DNA from: Sandaracinobacteroides hominis
Lineage (GTDB): Bacteria > Pseudomonadota > Alphaproteobacteria > Sphingomonadales > Sphingomonadaceae
Assembly (NCBI RefSeq): GCF_016464365.1
Contig: NZ_JADCUC010000001.1
Span: forward strand, 620,001 to 684,000
Direction: 5' to 3'
Length of the DNA: 64,000 nucleotides
This document shows, piece after piece, positions 38,729 to 47,157 of the stretch (positions within the stretch are counted from its first letter, which is position 1; each line of letters opens with the position of its first letter). The notes under the pieces are model-generated. The model was not told where the DNA came from and ran no database searches. It worked only from the letters and a program-made list of their open reading frames with translations. Made by a program: the position numbers and the translations under genes.

Positions 38729-38887
38729 CTATACGCCGCGCCACCATGCGGAAACTTGCGCTGAAACGACAGATTCGACGCGGCTGACCGCCGTGCGCCC
38801 CGGCCCTGCAACAGGGTGTGTTGGGGCAGGCACGGCGGGCGGGTGGCTGGCGGCCATCCGGTCCTCGCCAGTGGCGAGGAACTTCAT
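38729..38887 (-). CDS. Possible 52-residue small protein
   Basis: An ATG with AGGAAAGG upstream opens a 52-codon frame (MKFLATGEDRMAAS... ending VSAWWRGV) in the gap before the acetyltransferase gene. A perfect 8-bp inverted repeat lies in its first codons, so the stretch may instead be structural. No family is recognised. Confidence 0.25.
   Translation of the reverse strand: MKFLATGEDRMAASHPPAVPAPTHPVAGPGRTAVSRVESVVSAQVSAWWRGV
38862..38880. repeat. Perfect inverted repeat TCCTCGCC-AGT-GGCGAGGA
   Basis: The 8-bp arms with a 3-nt loop form a stable hairpin about 50 bp before the acetyltransferase start. No T run follows, so it is not a textbook terminator. It could be an operator or a barrier for transcripts from the thiolase operon. 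Confidence 0.6.
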
Positions 38888-38931
38888 TGAGGTTTCCTTT
38901 CCTCGACACTTTTCCGAAACAAGTATGCTGC

Positions 38932-39453
38932 ATGGACCTGCCCGTGGATTTTCTCTCGCACTCTGAAACGGCCCCCGACGCGGTGGGCAATTTGCTGGAC
39001 CTCTGCTTTGGCCCTGCCAGACAGAAGCGGACGGCCTCGATCCTGCGCAAGGGCGCCGAACGCATCGAGGATGCGAGCTTTGTGGCGATGGACGGCGTGA
39101 ATCTGATCGGCAGCGTGGAGACATGGCTGCTGGACCTGCAGCACGCATCTGGCCGGCGGCCGATCGCGCTACTGGGGCCGCTGGTGAGCCATCCGGAGCG
39201 GCGCGGCGAGCGGATCGGCATGCGACTGATGGACCTGGCGCTGGCCGAGCTCGACAAGCTGAAGCTTCCCGTCTTGCTGATCGGCGACGAGCCCTATTAC
39301 GGGCGCTGGGGCTTTTCCGCGACGCACACCGGCAAGTGGCAGCTGCCCGGGCCGGTGGATCGGCATCGGCTGCTGCTGAGGGCGCGCGATGCGCAGCGGC
39401 TGGGCGGCCATGCCTCGCTCGCCTCTCCTGTCACAACCGAGCGGGCGGCCTGA
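38932..39453 (+). CDS. GNAT-family N-acetyltransferase
   Basis: This 173-residue protein has the GNAT acetyl-CoA loop region LGPLVSHPERRGERIGMRLM (V/I-x-x-x-x-R/Q-G-x-G/A pattern) and a C-terminal VLLIGDEPYYGRWGFSATH, as in YhbS-type enzymes. The substrate is unknown. The ATG giving MDLPVDFLSHSE fits the family start. It precedes DUF1285, Nudix and cca genes on the same strand and may be first in that operon. Confidence 0.85.
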   Translation: MDLPVDFLSHSETAPDAVGNLLDLCFGPARQKRTASILRKGAERIEDASFVAMDGVNLIGSVETWLLDLQHASGRRPIALLGPLVSHPERRGERIGMRLMDLALAELDKLKLPVLLIGDEPYYGRWGFSATHTGKWQLPGPVDRHRLLLRARDAQRLGGHASLASPVTTERAA

Positions 39454-39496
39454 ACGACAGCTTGACCACCCGTTGGGGCGGCCCCATGTCGGTCTG

Positions 39497-40099
39497 ATGG
39501 TGTCGACTGCAGAACCGATCCGGCCCGACGGGCCCGACCTTGCGACCGCGAGCCTGGCGGAGATCGCCAAGGCGGTGGCGGAGAAGCGCCTGCCGCCCGT
39601 GGAGCAGTGGAACCCCACCCATTGCGGGGACAGCGACATGCGAATCGCAGCCGACGGCACCTGGTTTCACATGGGAACGCCGATCGGACGGATGGCGCTG
39701 GTAAAGCTGTTCTCCACCGTTCTCCGGCGGGAAGCGGACGGCAGCTTCGTGCTGGTGACCCCGGTCGAGAAGCTGGATATCGCGGTGGAGGATGCACCGT
39801 TCCTGGCGGTTGAGGTGACAAGCAAGGGCGACGGACGGGAGCGGCAGCTGGCCTTCCGGCTGCTGACCGACGATATCGTGCTGGCGGGGCCGGAGCATCC
39901 GCTGCGGCTGGAGACGGCGGCGGACGGCACGCCGCGGCCGTATCTGCATGTGCGCGGGGGAACGGACCGCCCGCTGGAGGCGCTGGTGAACCGCGCGGTT
40001 TTCTATGAGCTGGCGGATCTGGCGCTGGCCGAGCAGGCACGCGATGGCGGGCCGCTGGGGCTGTGGAGCGGGGGCGCCTTCTTTGCCTTCGCTGGTTGA
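39497..40099 (+). CDS. DUF1285 family protein
   Basis: This 200-residue protein fits DUF1285: PPVEQWNPTHCGDSDMRIA, GTWFHMGTPIGRMALVKLF and VTPVEKLDIAVEDAPFLAVE. The family has known structures but no known reaction. It is usually found beside the Nudix hydrolase and CCA-adding enzyme genes in Alphaproteobacteria, as here. No signal peptide is seen, so it is probably cytosolic. Confidence 0.88.
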   Translation: MVSTAEPIRPDGPDLATASLAEIAKAVAEKRLPPVEQWNPTHCGDSDMRIAADGTWFHMGTPIGRMALVKLFSTVLRREADGSFVLVTPVEKLDIAVEDAPFLAVEVTSKGDGRERQLAFRLLTDDIVLAGPEHPLRLETAADGTPRPYLHVRGGTDRPLEALVNRAVFYELADLALAEQARDGGPLGLWSGGAFFAFAG

Positions 40100-40676
40100 C
40101 CGCCTTCGCCTGAGCCTGTCGTCCGATCGGAAGCCGGTGCTGGCGGGCGACCAGGATTTCGGCGTCTTTGGCACCGATGCGAAGCTGGATTTCGTGCCCG
40201 CTGCGGTGTTGATGCCGGTGGTGCGCCGGCCGGAGCCGGGCCTGTTGCTGACGACGCGGACGGCGAACATGCGCAACCATGCCGGGCAGGTTGCCTTTCC
40301 GGGCGGCCGGGTGGACGATGTCGATGACGGCCCGGTGGCGGCGGCGTTGCGCGAGGCACAGGAAGAGATCGGGCTGCGGCCGGATCAGGTGGAGATCATC
40401 GGCCTTGCAGACCGTTACCAGACGGGAACCGGCTATGCGGTGGACCCGGTGGTGGGGCTGATCGATCCCGGGCTGGAGTTTGTGCCTAACCCGTTCGAGG
40501 TGGCCGATCTGTTTGAGGTGCCGCTGGCCTTTGCGCTGGATCCGGCGAACCAGCAGATCCGCGAGGCGGAGTGGAAGGGGCGGATGCGGCGCTTCTATGT
40601 GATCGAATGGGAAGGCCGGATGATCTGGGGCGCGACCGCCGGGATGCTGGTGAACCTGACGGCGCGGCTGGCATGA
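40083..40676 (+). CDS. Nudix hydrolase, CoA pyrophosphatase type
   Basis: The 197-residue protein has the Nudix region FPGGRVDDVDDGPVAAALRE followed by AQEEIGL. It carries a preceding TRTANMRNHAGQVAFPGG, the CoA-pyrophosphatase (NudL) signature. The usual Glu in the middle of the box is an Asp here, a conservative change. It probably removes CoA or related nucleotide diphosphates. The start is uncertain; the TTG giving LPSLVDRLRL has GGGGG upstream and overlaps DUF1285 by 17 bp. Confidence 0.85.
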   Translation: MPSLVDRLRLSLSSDRKPVLAGDQDFGVFGTDAKLDFVPAAVLMPVVRRPEPGLLLTTRTANMRNHAGQVAFPGGRVDDVDDGPVAAALREAQEEIGLRPDQVEIIGLADRYQTGTGYAVDPVVGLIDPGLEFVPNPFEVADLFEVPLAFALDPANQQIREAEWKGRMRRFYVIEWEGRMIWGATAGMLVNLTARLA

Positions 40677-41869
40677 CGCGGCTGGACCCCGGATTGTGGA
40701 TGGAACGGCCGGGTTTTCGGAAGTTGCTGGCGGCGCTTTCGGGCGACGATGGCGCAACGCGACTTGTCGGTGGGGCCGTGCGCGACTGGCTGCTGGGGGC
40801 GCAGGTGGCGGATATCGATCTGGCAACGCGGCTGGCGCCGCCGCAGGTTATCGCAGCGCTGGAGGAGGCAGGCATTCGAGCCGTGCCCACCGGGCTTGCG
40901 CACGGCACGGTGACGGCGGTTGTCGGCGGCACGCCTTATGAAGTGACGACGTTGCGGCGTGATGTGCAGAGCTTTGGCCGGCATGCCGAAGTGGCGTTCA
41001 CCGACGACTGGCAGGAAGATGCAGCGCGGCGGGATTTCACCATGAATGCGCTCTATGCGGACCCTGTTTCGGGCGAGGTGCTGGATTGGTTCGGCGGGCT
41101 GGACGATCTGTCCGCCCGGCGAGTGCGCTTCATCGGGGAGCCGCTGGCGCGGATCGGCGAGGATCATCTGCGCATCCTGCGCTTCTTCCGCTTTTCGGCG
41201 CGGTTTGCACCCGAACTGGATGCCGCGGGTCTGGCGGCATGTGCGGCGCGGGCGAATGACCTGATGGCGCTCTCGCGCGAGCGTATTCGCGACGAACTGC
41301 TGAAATTGCTCGCCCTGCCCTCGCCTGCTTCCACCGTCGAGGCGATGGTCGGGAACGCTATCCTGCGCCCGGTGCTGCCGGAAATCGGGATGGCAGGTGT
41401 CGCACAGTTGCGGCTGCTGATCGATGCCGAAACGGCGGCGCGGGTTTCAGCGGACGGGCTCCGACGGCTGTCGGCGCTGCTGCCGGCCGACGCAGCGCTT
41501 GCAGCCGATGTCGGGGCGCGGCTGAAGCTCTCCAACGCCGACCGGAACCGGCTGTCGCTCGACGCGGACCGGTCTCCGGCTCCGGACGATCCCCGCGCGC
41601 TTGCCTATGCCGTGGGGCCGGCTGCCGCGCTGGATCTGCTGCTGCTGACGGGCGATGCGCGCGCCGGGCAATGGGCCGGGGCGCTCAGCAGTTGGGCGCG
41701 GCCGCGCCTGCCTATCTCGGGCAAGGACCTGATCGCGATGGGGTTGCCGCCCGGCCCCCAGGTTTCGCGGCGGCTGGGCGAGGTGGAAAGGCGCTGGGTG
41801 GAGGCCGGATTTCCGGCCGACCGCAACCGGGTGATGGCGATCGCCCGCGAACTTCTGGGGATGAAATAG
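40673..41869 (+). CDS. cca: CCA-adding enzyme / poly(A) polymerase family
   Basis: This 398-residue nucleotidyltransferase has GGAVRDWLLG and DIDLAT (catalytic Asp pair), then RRDFTMNALYADPVSGEV and EDHLRILRFFRFSARFA. These are the class II CCA-adding/poly(A) polymerase motifs. It repairs tRNA CCA ends or tails RNA; the tRNA in this window already encodes CCA, so maintenance or decay roles are possible. The start overlaps the Nudix stop (ATGA). Confidence 0.92.
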   Translation: MTRLDPGLWMERPGFRKLLAALSGDDGATRLVGGAVRDWLLGAQVADIDLATRLAPPQVIAALEEAGIRAVPTGLAHGTVTAVVGGTPYEVTTLRRDVQSFGRHAEVAFTDDWQEDAARRDFTMNALYADPVSGEVLDWFGGLDDLSARRVRFIGEPLARIGEDHLRILRFFRFSARFAPELDAAGLAACAARANDLMALSRERIRDELLKLLALPSPASTVEAMVGNAILRPVLPEIGMAGVAQLRLLIDAETAARVSADGLRRLSALLPADAALAADVGARLKLSNADRNRLSLDADRSPAPDDPRALAYAVGPAAALDLLLLTGDARAGQWAGALSSWARPRLPISGKDLIAMGLPPGPQVSRRLGEVERRWVEAGFPADRNRVMAIARELLGMK

Positions 41870-42859
41870 ATGCGTCTGTCCGTGCTCGACCAGTCGCCCA
41901 TTCCGGAAGGTGGAAGCGGTGGGCAATCGCTGAAGAACAGCATCGAGCTGGCGCAACTGGCCGACCGGCTTGGCTATCACCGCTTCTGGATGGCTGAGCA
42001 TCATGCGACGCCGTCGCTGGCGTCGGCCTCGCCGGAGATCATGCTGGCGGCGGTCGGGCTGGCGACGCAGAAGATCCGGCTGGGCACCGGCGGCATCATG
42101 CTGCCGCACTATTCGCCGCTGAAGGTAGCGGAGAGCTTCTCCATGCTGGCGGGGCTGCTGCCCGGACGGATCGACCTGGGGCTGGGCCGCGCGCCCGGCT
42201 CAGACCAGATCACGGCCTATGCCCTGCAGCAGGATCGGCGGACTCGGGCGCCGAACGATTTCCCGCAGCAGTTGCAGGAATTGCTTGCCTATCTGGATGA
42301 TGCCCTGCCTGTGGAGCACCCGTTCCGCAAGCTGGGCGGTTCGCTGCCCGGCGGCGCCGAGAAGCCGGACATCTGGGTGCTGGGATCGAGCGCCGACAGT
42401 GCCCTGCTGGCCGGTGCGCTGGGCCTGCCCTATTGCATTGCCGATTTCATCGCGGGCGAGGTGCCTGAGCTGGCCGAGAGCTATCGTTCGTCGTTTCGTC
42501 CGTCTGCGCGGGCGGCCGAGCCGGAGGTGATGGTGGCATGCTGGACGGTCGCGGCCGAAGATGACGAGCAGGCCGCCTGGATCGCGGGATCGTCGCGGAT
42601 GATGTTCGCGAAGATGATGATGGGCGAGCTTATCCCGGTGCCGTCGCCGGAAAAGGCGGCGCAATGGCTGGCTGAAAACCATGCGCCGATGCCTGCGAAC
42701 CGGCGGCCGATCATCGGAACGGCGGCGCGATGCTGCGACGCCATCCGGGAAAAGGCGCGGCTGTATGGCGCCTCCGACGTGATGTTGGTGAACATCCTGT
42801 ACGACCATGCCGCGCGCCTGCGCAGCTATCGGTTGATCGCGGAGAGCTTCACGTCCTAG
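41870..42859 (+). CDS. Luciferase-like (LLM class) flavin oxidoreductase
   Basis: The 329-residue protein has MRLSVLDQSPIPEG, GYHRFWMAEHHATPSLA, KIRLGTGGIMLPHYSPLKVA and GRIDLGLGRAPGSD. These are typical of the bacterial luciferase-like monooxygenase family (MsnO8/YhbW type). It probably binds FMN; the substrate is unknown. The ATG directly follows the cca stop with no gap. Confidence 0.9.
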   Translation: MRLSVLDQSPIPEGGSGGQSLKNSIELAQLADRLGYHRFWMAEHHATPSLASASPEIMLAAVGLATQKIRLGTGGIMLPHYSPLKVAESFSMLAGLLPGRIDLGLGRAPGSDQITAYALQQDRRTRAPNDFPQQLQELLAYLDDALPVEHPFRKLGGSLPGGAEKPDIWVLGSSADSALLAGALGLPYCIADFIAGEVPELAESYRSSFRPSARAAEPEVMVACWTVAAEDDEQAAWIAGSSRMMFAKMMMGELIPVPSPEKAAQWLAENHAPMPANRRPIIGTAARCCDAIREKARLYGASDVMLVNILYDHAARLRSYRLIAESFTS

Positions 42860-43122
42860 CCGCCGCGCGGCACCTTGCGCACCAGAACTACGTCGGCAAC
42901 GGCAAACACATGCGTCCATTGCCCCTGCACGGTCGATGCTTCTGCGACGGCGCCGTCTATGCGCAGATCGAGCGCGCCGGCGACCAGCTGGCCGGATCTC
43001 AGGTGGATGTCGACCCGCTCGACATGGGCGGATGCCAGTGCCGCCCAGCCGTTGGCGAGCAGGGACAGGCCGGGAACTCTCGGCTCGCTGGTGCGGAATC
43101 GTTCGTGGCCGCCGAGGTCCAT
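42856..43122 (-). CDS. Hypothetical protein, 88 residues
   Basis: An 88-residue frame overlaps the end of the luciferase-like gene by 4 bp and lies 47 bp downstream of kdpE on the same strand. It begins MDLGGHERFRTSEPRVPG and has no signal peptide or membrane helix. The central part (VERVDIHLRSGQLVAGALDL) looks like beta structure and could be PilZ-like, but no clear motif supports this. I do not recognise it. It may be the last gene of the kdp operon. Confidence 0.55.
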   Translation of the reverse strand: MDLGGHERFRTSEPRVPGLSLLANGWAALASAHVERVDIHLRSGQLVAGALDLRIDGAVAEASTVQGQWTHVFAVADVVLVRKVPRGG

Positions 43123-43169
43123 GGCAGGAGGAATAACGGCGGCGGTCGGGATGGCTGAAGTCGGAGATT

Positions 43170-43892
43170 CTACCGCGCGCGTGCTGCCACGTCGGCGGCG
43201 GCTTCGACCGGCCGGAGACGATAGCCGATGCCAAGCTCGTTGCGGATCAGCTGCGGACGTTGCGGATCGTCTTCGAGCTTCTGGCGAAGGCTGCGGACGA
43301 GCACGCGCAGATATTCGACGTGATGATCATGCTCGTTGGGCCAGACGCGCGCCATGATCTGCTTGTGGGTCACGACCCTGCCCGGAAAGCGCGCCAGCTG
43401 TTCCAGCACGGCATATTCCTTGGGCGTAAGGTGAACCTCTTCGCCGCCCCGCGTAACCCTGTGGGCCAGCAGATCGATCGTCACGTCCCCCGCCGACAGG
43501 CTGGCGAGGCCACCGTCGCGCGTGGCCCGGTTGCGCAATGCAACCCGCACCCGCGCCAGCAGTTCGTCGGTGTCGAAGGGCTTGGTCAGATAGTCGTCGG
43601 CGCCAAGATCGAGTGCGGTCACTTTCTCTTCGGTGGCGTCTCGTGCTGAGACCACGATCAGGGTCGATTCCGTCTGCGCCTTTATCAACGGCACAAGTTC
43701 CAGCCCGTCCCGGTCCGGCAGGCCGAGGTCGAGCAAGGTGATGTCGGGGCGTTCGCGGCGGATCAGCTCCATCGCCTCCTGCGCATTTCCGGCTTCCAGG
43801 ACATGATAGTCGGCGCGTGCCAGTGCGGCCTGGATCAGCCGCCGGATGTGCGGCTCGTCGTCGATCACCAGCAGTTTGTGGCGCAGCTTCAT
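43170..43892 (-). CDS. kdpE: Two-component response regulator for potassium transport
   Basis: The 240-residue regulator has a receiver domain (DDE at 11-13, phosphorylated Asp in ITLLDLGLPDRDG, Lys in LTKPFDTDELLARV) and an OmpR-type DNA-binding domain (HLTPKEYAVLEQLARFPGRV, then YLRVLVRSLRQKLEDD). KdpE turns on kdpFABC when potassium is low. It is coupled to kdpD by an ATGA overlap and is the last kdp gene. Confidence 0.97.
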   Translation of the reverse strand: MKLRHKLLVIDDEPHIRRLIQAALARADYHVLEAGNAQEAMELIRRERPDITLLDLGLPDRDGLELVPLIKAQTESTLIVVSARDATEEKVTALDLGADDYLTKPFDTDELLARVRVALRNRATRDGGLASLSAGDVTIDLLAHRVTRGGEEVHLTPKEYAVLEQLARFPGRVVTHKQIMARVWPNEHDHHVEYLRVLVRSLRQKLEDDPQRPQLIRNELGIGYRLRPVEAAADVAARAR

Positions 43893-46558
43893 TCGAGCCC
43901 TCCGCCCTGAGGTTGCGCCACGATCAGGGTGGCGGGAATACGGATGGTGAAGCAGGCGCCGCTCGGCTGCTCGATATTGCGGGCGTCGACGGACATGCCC
44001 ATGGCCTCGGCGAATCCCTTCACGATGGCAAGCCCCAGCCCGGTGCCGTGGCGGACCCGGTCCGATCCTTCAAGCCGGGTGAACGTTTCGAAGACCCGCG
44101 ATTCCTGCCCGGGGGGAATGCCGGGCCCCTGATCGATCACCGAGAGAAGCAAGGCATCGGGGATGCGTCGCCCTTCGACGGTTATCGGCGTGCCGGCATC
44201 GCCATAGCGGCCGGCATTGTCGAGCAGGTTGATCAGGCAATGATGCAGCAGCACCGGGTCTACGTGGACAAGCGGGACGTTGGCCGGAATGTCCAGCTTC
44301 ACCTCGTGCCCCGCCAGCGCAGCGCGGCTGTCGTGCACGGCACTGGCGACGGCATCGAACAGATCTGTCGCCTCCGGTTTCATGGGCAGGGCGCCGGCCT
44401 CCACACGCGCCATGTCGAGCAGGTTGGCGACAAAGCGGTTGAGGCGCTGGGCTTCGGTTTCGATGGTATCGGCCAGCTCGGCCGATGGGTGGACCTGCAT
44501 TTCCTGCGCCGCCGACAGGATGGTGGTGAGCGGGGTGCGCAGATCGTGGCTTACCGAGGACAGCAAGGCCGAGCGAAGGCGGTCGCGCTCGCCCAGCTGG
44601 CGAGCCTTCAGGGCATCTTCCTCCAGCGCCATCCGGTCCATCGCGATGGAGGCCTGATCGATCAGGCTCATCAGCAGCGCCAGCTGATCGGAGCGAATGG
44701 CATCGCCTGCGTCGTCGCGCGCCAGTCCCAGAACACCCAGCACGCCGCGCGAGGTCCGCAGCGGGTAGAACAGCCAGTCGGATGCGGTGAGTGTTGCCGA
44801 GCCGCGGCCGGCCGGCTGTTCATTGTCGATCGCCCATTGTGCGGCCGCCTGCTCGATCTGTTCCAGCCGGTCTTCCGGGGGGTTGGCGGCGCGCAGCACC
44901 GGGCCATCGGGCGACGGCAGCAACAGCACGGTGCGGACATCGAGCAGGCGGGCCACTTCGGCGCAGATCGCCTGCATCAGCTCCTCCTGCGTGACGGCGA
45001 CCGTGAGCTGGCGTGAAAAGCTGGCGAGCGAAGCGTTCTGGCGGGCGCTGGAACCGGCGAGATTGGCCTGCGCGCGAACGCGGGCCGCGAACTGGCTGGT
45101 GACGATGGCGACGCCCAGCAGCACGAGGATGCTGACGATATTCTCGGGATTGTTGACGGTGAGGGTGCCGGTGGGGGGCAGGAAGAAGAAGTTGTAGGCC
45201 AAGCTGGAAGCGATGCCGGCGAACAGCCCCGCTCGCAGGCCGAAGGAGGCGGCGGCAAACATCACCGGCACAAGATAGAGAAGCGCGACATTGCCGAGGT
45301 CGATCACCTCCAGCAGCAGTCGACCGAGCACCGTCATCGCGGCGACCATCAGCAGCGACAGGACATAGTCGGCGGGGCGGCCCCACACCCCTCGCCTTGG
45401 CTGCGGCGCCGATTTCGCGTTGCCCTCTTCGCTGCCGGCCGGCAGCACGTGGATGGCGGCATCGTCGGTGGTGCGCACCAGCCGATCCACCACCGAGCCG
45501 TGGCGCAGTTCGAACCAGCGGGAACGTTGCGACTTGCCGACGAGGATCTGGGTGGCGCGGGCGTCGCGGGCAAAGGTGCCAAGGCCCTCCACCACGTCAA
45601 CGGCGGGGATGCTGGCGGTGGTGGCGCCCAGCCGCGAGGCGAGCGCCAGCGTATCGGCCAGCTGGCGGCGATCGATGTCGGTGAATTGCTGGTCGCGCCG
45701 GGTTTCGATGTGCACGACGGTCCAGGGTGCCCGCAGCGCGTCTGCAAGGCGCTTGCCGGCGCGGACGAGGCCGGTGGACACGGGCTGCTCACTGATGGCG
45801 ACGAGGATCCGGTCGCCGACGGCAAAGCTGCCTGCCAACGCATTGGCCCGGATGTGATCCAGCATCTGCGCGTCGACCGCCTGCGCGGCGCGCCGCAGCG
45901 CCAGCTCGCGCAGCGCGGTGAGATTGGATTTGGAGAAGAAGTGGCTGAGCGCGCGCGTCGCTTCTTGCGGGATGTAGACCTTGCCCTCTTTCAGCCGCTC
46001 GATCAGCTCGTCGGGCGGGATATCCACCACTTCGATTTCGGCCTGTTCGAGGATGCGGTCGGGCACCGTTTCCCGCACGCGGACGCGGGTGAACGAGGCG
46101 ACGATGTCGTTCAGGCTTTCGACGTGCTGGATGTTGAGCGTGGAATAGACGTCGATTCCGGCATCGAGCAGCTCTTCGACATCCTGATAGCGCTTGGGGT
46201 GGCGGCTGCCGGGCGCGTTGGTGTGGGCGAGCTCATCGACCAGCACCAGCGCGGGCGCGCGGGCGAGGATGGCGTCGAGGTCCATCTCGCCGAGGCTGTG
46301 GCCGGCGTGATCGACCTGGCGGCGGGGGACGATCTCATGGCCGTGGACAAGTGCCTCGGTTTCGCGGCGGCCGTGCGTTTCGACGATGCCGACGACGACG
46401 TCGATGCCGGCCTCTTTCAGCCGGCGGCCGTCGGTCAGCATTTCCCAGGTCTTGCCGACACCGGGGGCCGCCCCAAGAAACAGCTTGAGGCGGCCACGCC
46501 CCTCCTGCGCCGCCTGGCGCAACAGGGCTTCCGGGGATGGGCGGTTTTCTTCCGTCAC
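43889..46558 (-). CDS. kdpD: Potassium-sensing histidine kinase
   Basis: This 889-residue sensor has the N-terminal KdpD domain with Walker A FLGAAPGVGKTWEML (28-42), then a USP-like domain. Four membrane helices (about 395-490) come next, with FFFLPPTGTLTV between them, and a GAF-like region follows. The kinase core has HisKA SSVSHDLRTPLTTI and ATPase boxes LLDNAGRYG, DQGPGIPPG and GTGLGLAIV. It phosphorylates KdpE. Length is standard. Overlaps kdpC and kdpE by 4 bp each. Confidence 0.97.
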   Translation of the reverse strand: MTEENRPSPEALLRQAAQEGRGRLKLFLGAAPGVGKTWEMLTDGRRLKEAGIDVVVGIVETHGRRETEALVHGHEIVPRRQVDHAGHSLGEMDLDAILARAPALVLVDELAHTNAPGSRHPKRYQDVEELLDAGIDVYSTLNIQHVESLNDIVASFTRVRVRETVPDRILEQAEIEVVDIPPDELIERLKEGKVYIPQEATRALSHFFSKSNLTALRELALRRAAQAVDAQMLDHIRANALAGSFAVGDRILVAISEQPVSTGLVRAGKRLADALRAPWTVVHIETRRDQQFTDIDRRQLADTLALASRLGATTASIPAVDVVEGLGTFARDARATQILVGKSQRSRWFELRHGSVVDRLVRTTDDAAIHVLPAGSEEGNAKSAPQPRRGVWGRPADYVLSLLMVAAMTVLGRLLLEVIDLGNVALLYLVPVMFAAASFGLRAGLFAGIASSLAYNFFFLPPTGTLTVNNPENIVSILVLLGVAIVTSQFAARVRAQANLAGSSARQNASLASFSRQLTVAVTQEELMQAICAEVARLLDVRTVLLLPSPDGPVLRAANPPEDRLEQIEQAAAQWAIDNEQPAGRGSATLTASDWLFYPLRTSRGVLGVLGLARDDAGDAIRSDQLALLMSLIDQASIAMDRMALEEDALKARQLGERDRLRSALLSSVSHDLRTPLTTILSAAQEMQVHPSAELADTIETEAQRLNRFVANLLDMARVEAGALPMKPEATDLFDAVASAVHDSRAALAGHEVKLDIPANVPLVHVDPVLLHHCLINLLDNAGRYGDAGTPITVEGRRIPDALLLSVIDQGPGIPPGQESRVFETFTRLEGSDRVRHGTGLGLAIVKGFAEAMGMSVDARNIEQPSGACFTIRIPATLIVAQPQGGGLE

Positions 46559-47151
46559 GCGGCCGGTTTAGCGCGAAGGGCATCCAGCCGTCGATTGAGT
46601 TCGAAGAGATTGACGCGCGGCTCGCCGAAGAAGCCGAGCAGCGGTTGTTCGACGGTGGAATCGACCAGTGCGCGAACGTCGGCCGGGGAAAGGTTGCGAA
46701 CGCGGGCGATCCGATCGACCTGATAGCGGGCAGCCTCCGGGCTGATGTGCGGATCGAGGCCCGAGGCCGAGGCGGTGACGAGATCGGCCGGGATGGCCTT
46801 CCCGGGCTCGGCGCGGCGCAGGCTTTCCACCTGCCCTGCCACGCGATCGACCAGCGCCTTCGACGTGGGGCCGAGGTTGGATCCGGAGGAGGCTAGGCCA
46901 TCGTAGCCGCTGCCCGCCGCCGAGGGGCGGCTGTTGAAATATCGTTCCGAGGTGAAGGCTTGCCCGGCGACGGTGGAGCCAACCACCCTGCCCCCTTCGG
47001 AGACGAGGCTGCCGTTCGCCTGCCGGGGAAACAGCAGCTGCCCCAGCCCGGTCAGCGCCAGCGGATAGGCAAGCCCCAGCAGCAGCGCAAACAACAATGT
47101 CATCACCAGTGCCGGGCGCAGCGACGAAAGAATATCCTTGTTCATTTCCAT
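46555..47151 (-). CDS. kdpC: Potassium-transporting ATPase subunit C
   Basis: The 198-residue protein has one N-terminal membrane helix (about 12-34) and a periplasmic domain with RYFNSRPSAAGSGYDGLASSG (shown as RYFNSRPSAAGSGYDG and ASSGSNLGPTSKAL) and ASGLDPHISPEAARYQ. KdpC stabilises the KdpA-KdpB complex. Six bp follow kdpB and the stop overlaps kdpD. Confidence 0.97.
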   Translation of the reverse strand: MEMNKDILSSLRPALVMTLLFALLLGLAYPLALTGLGQLLFPRQANGSLVSEGGRVVGSTVAGQAFTSERYFNSRPSAAGSGYDGLASSGSNLGPTSKALVDRVAGQVESLRRAEPGKAIPADLVTASASGLDPHISPEAARYQVDRIARVRNLSPADVRALVDSTVEQPLLGFFGEPRVNLFELNRRLDALRAKPAA

Positions 47152-47157
47152 GCCTCC

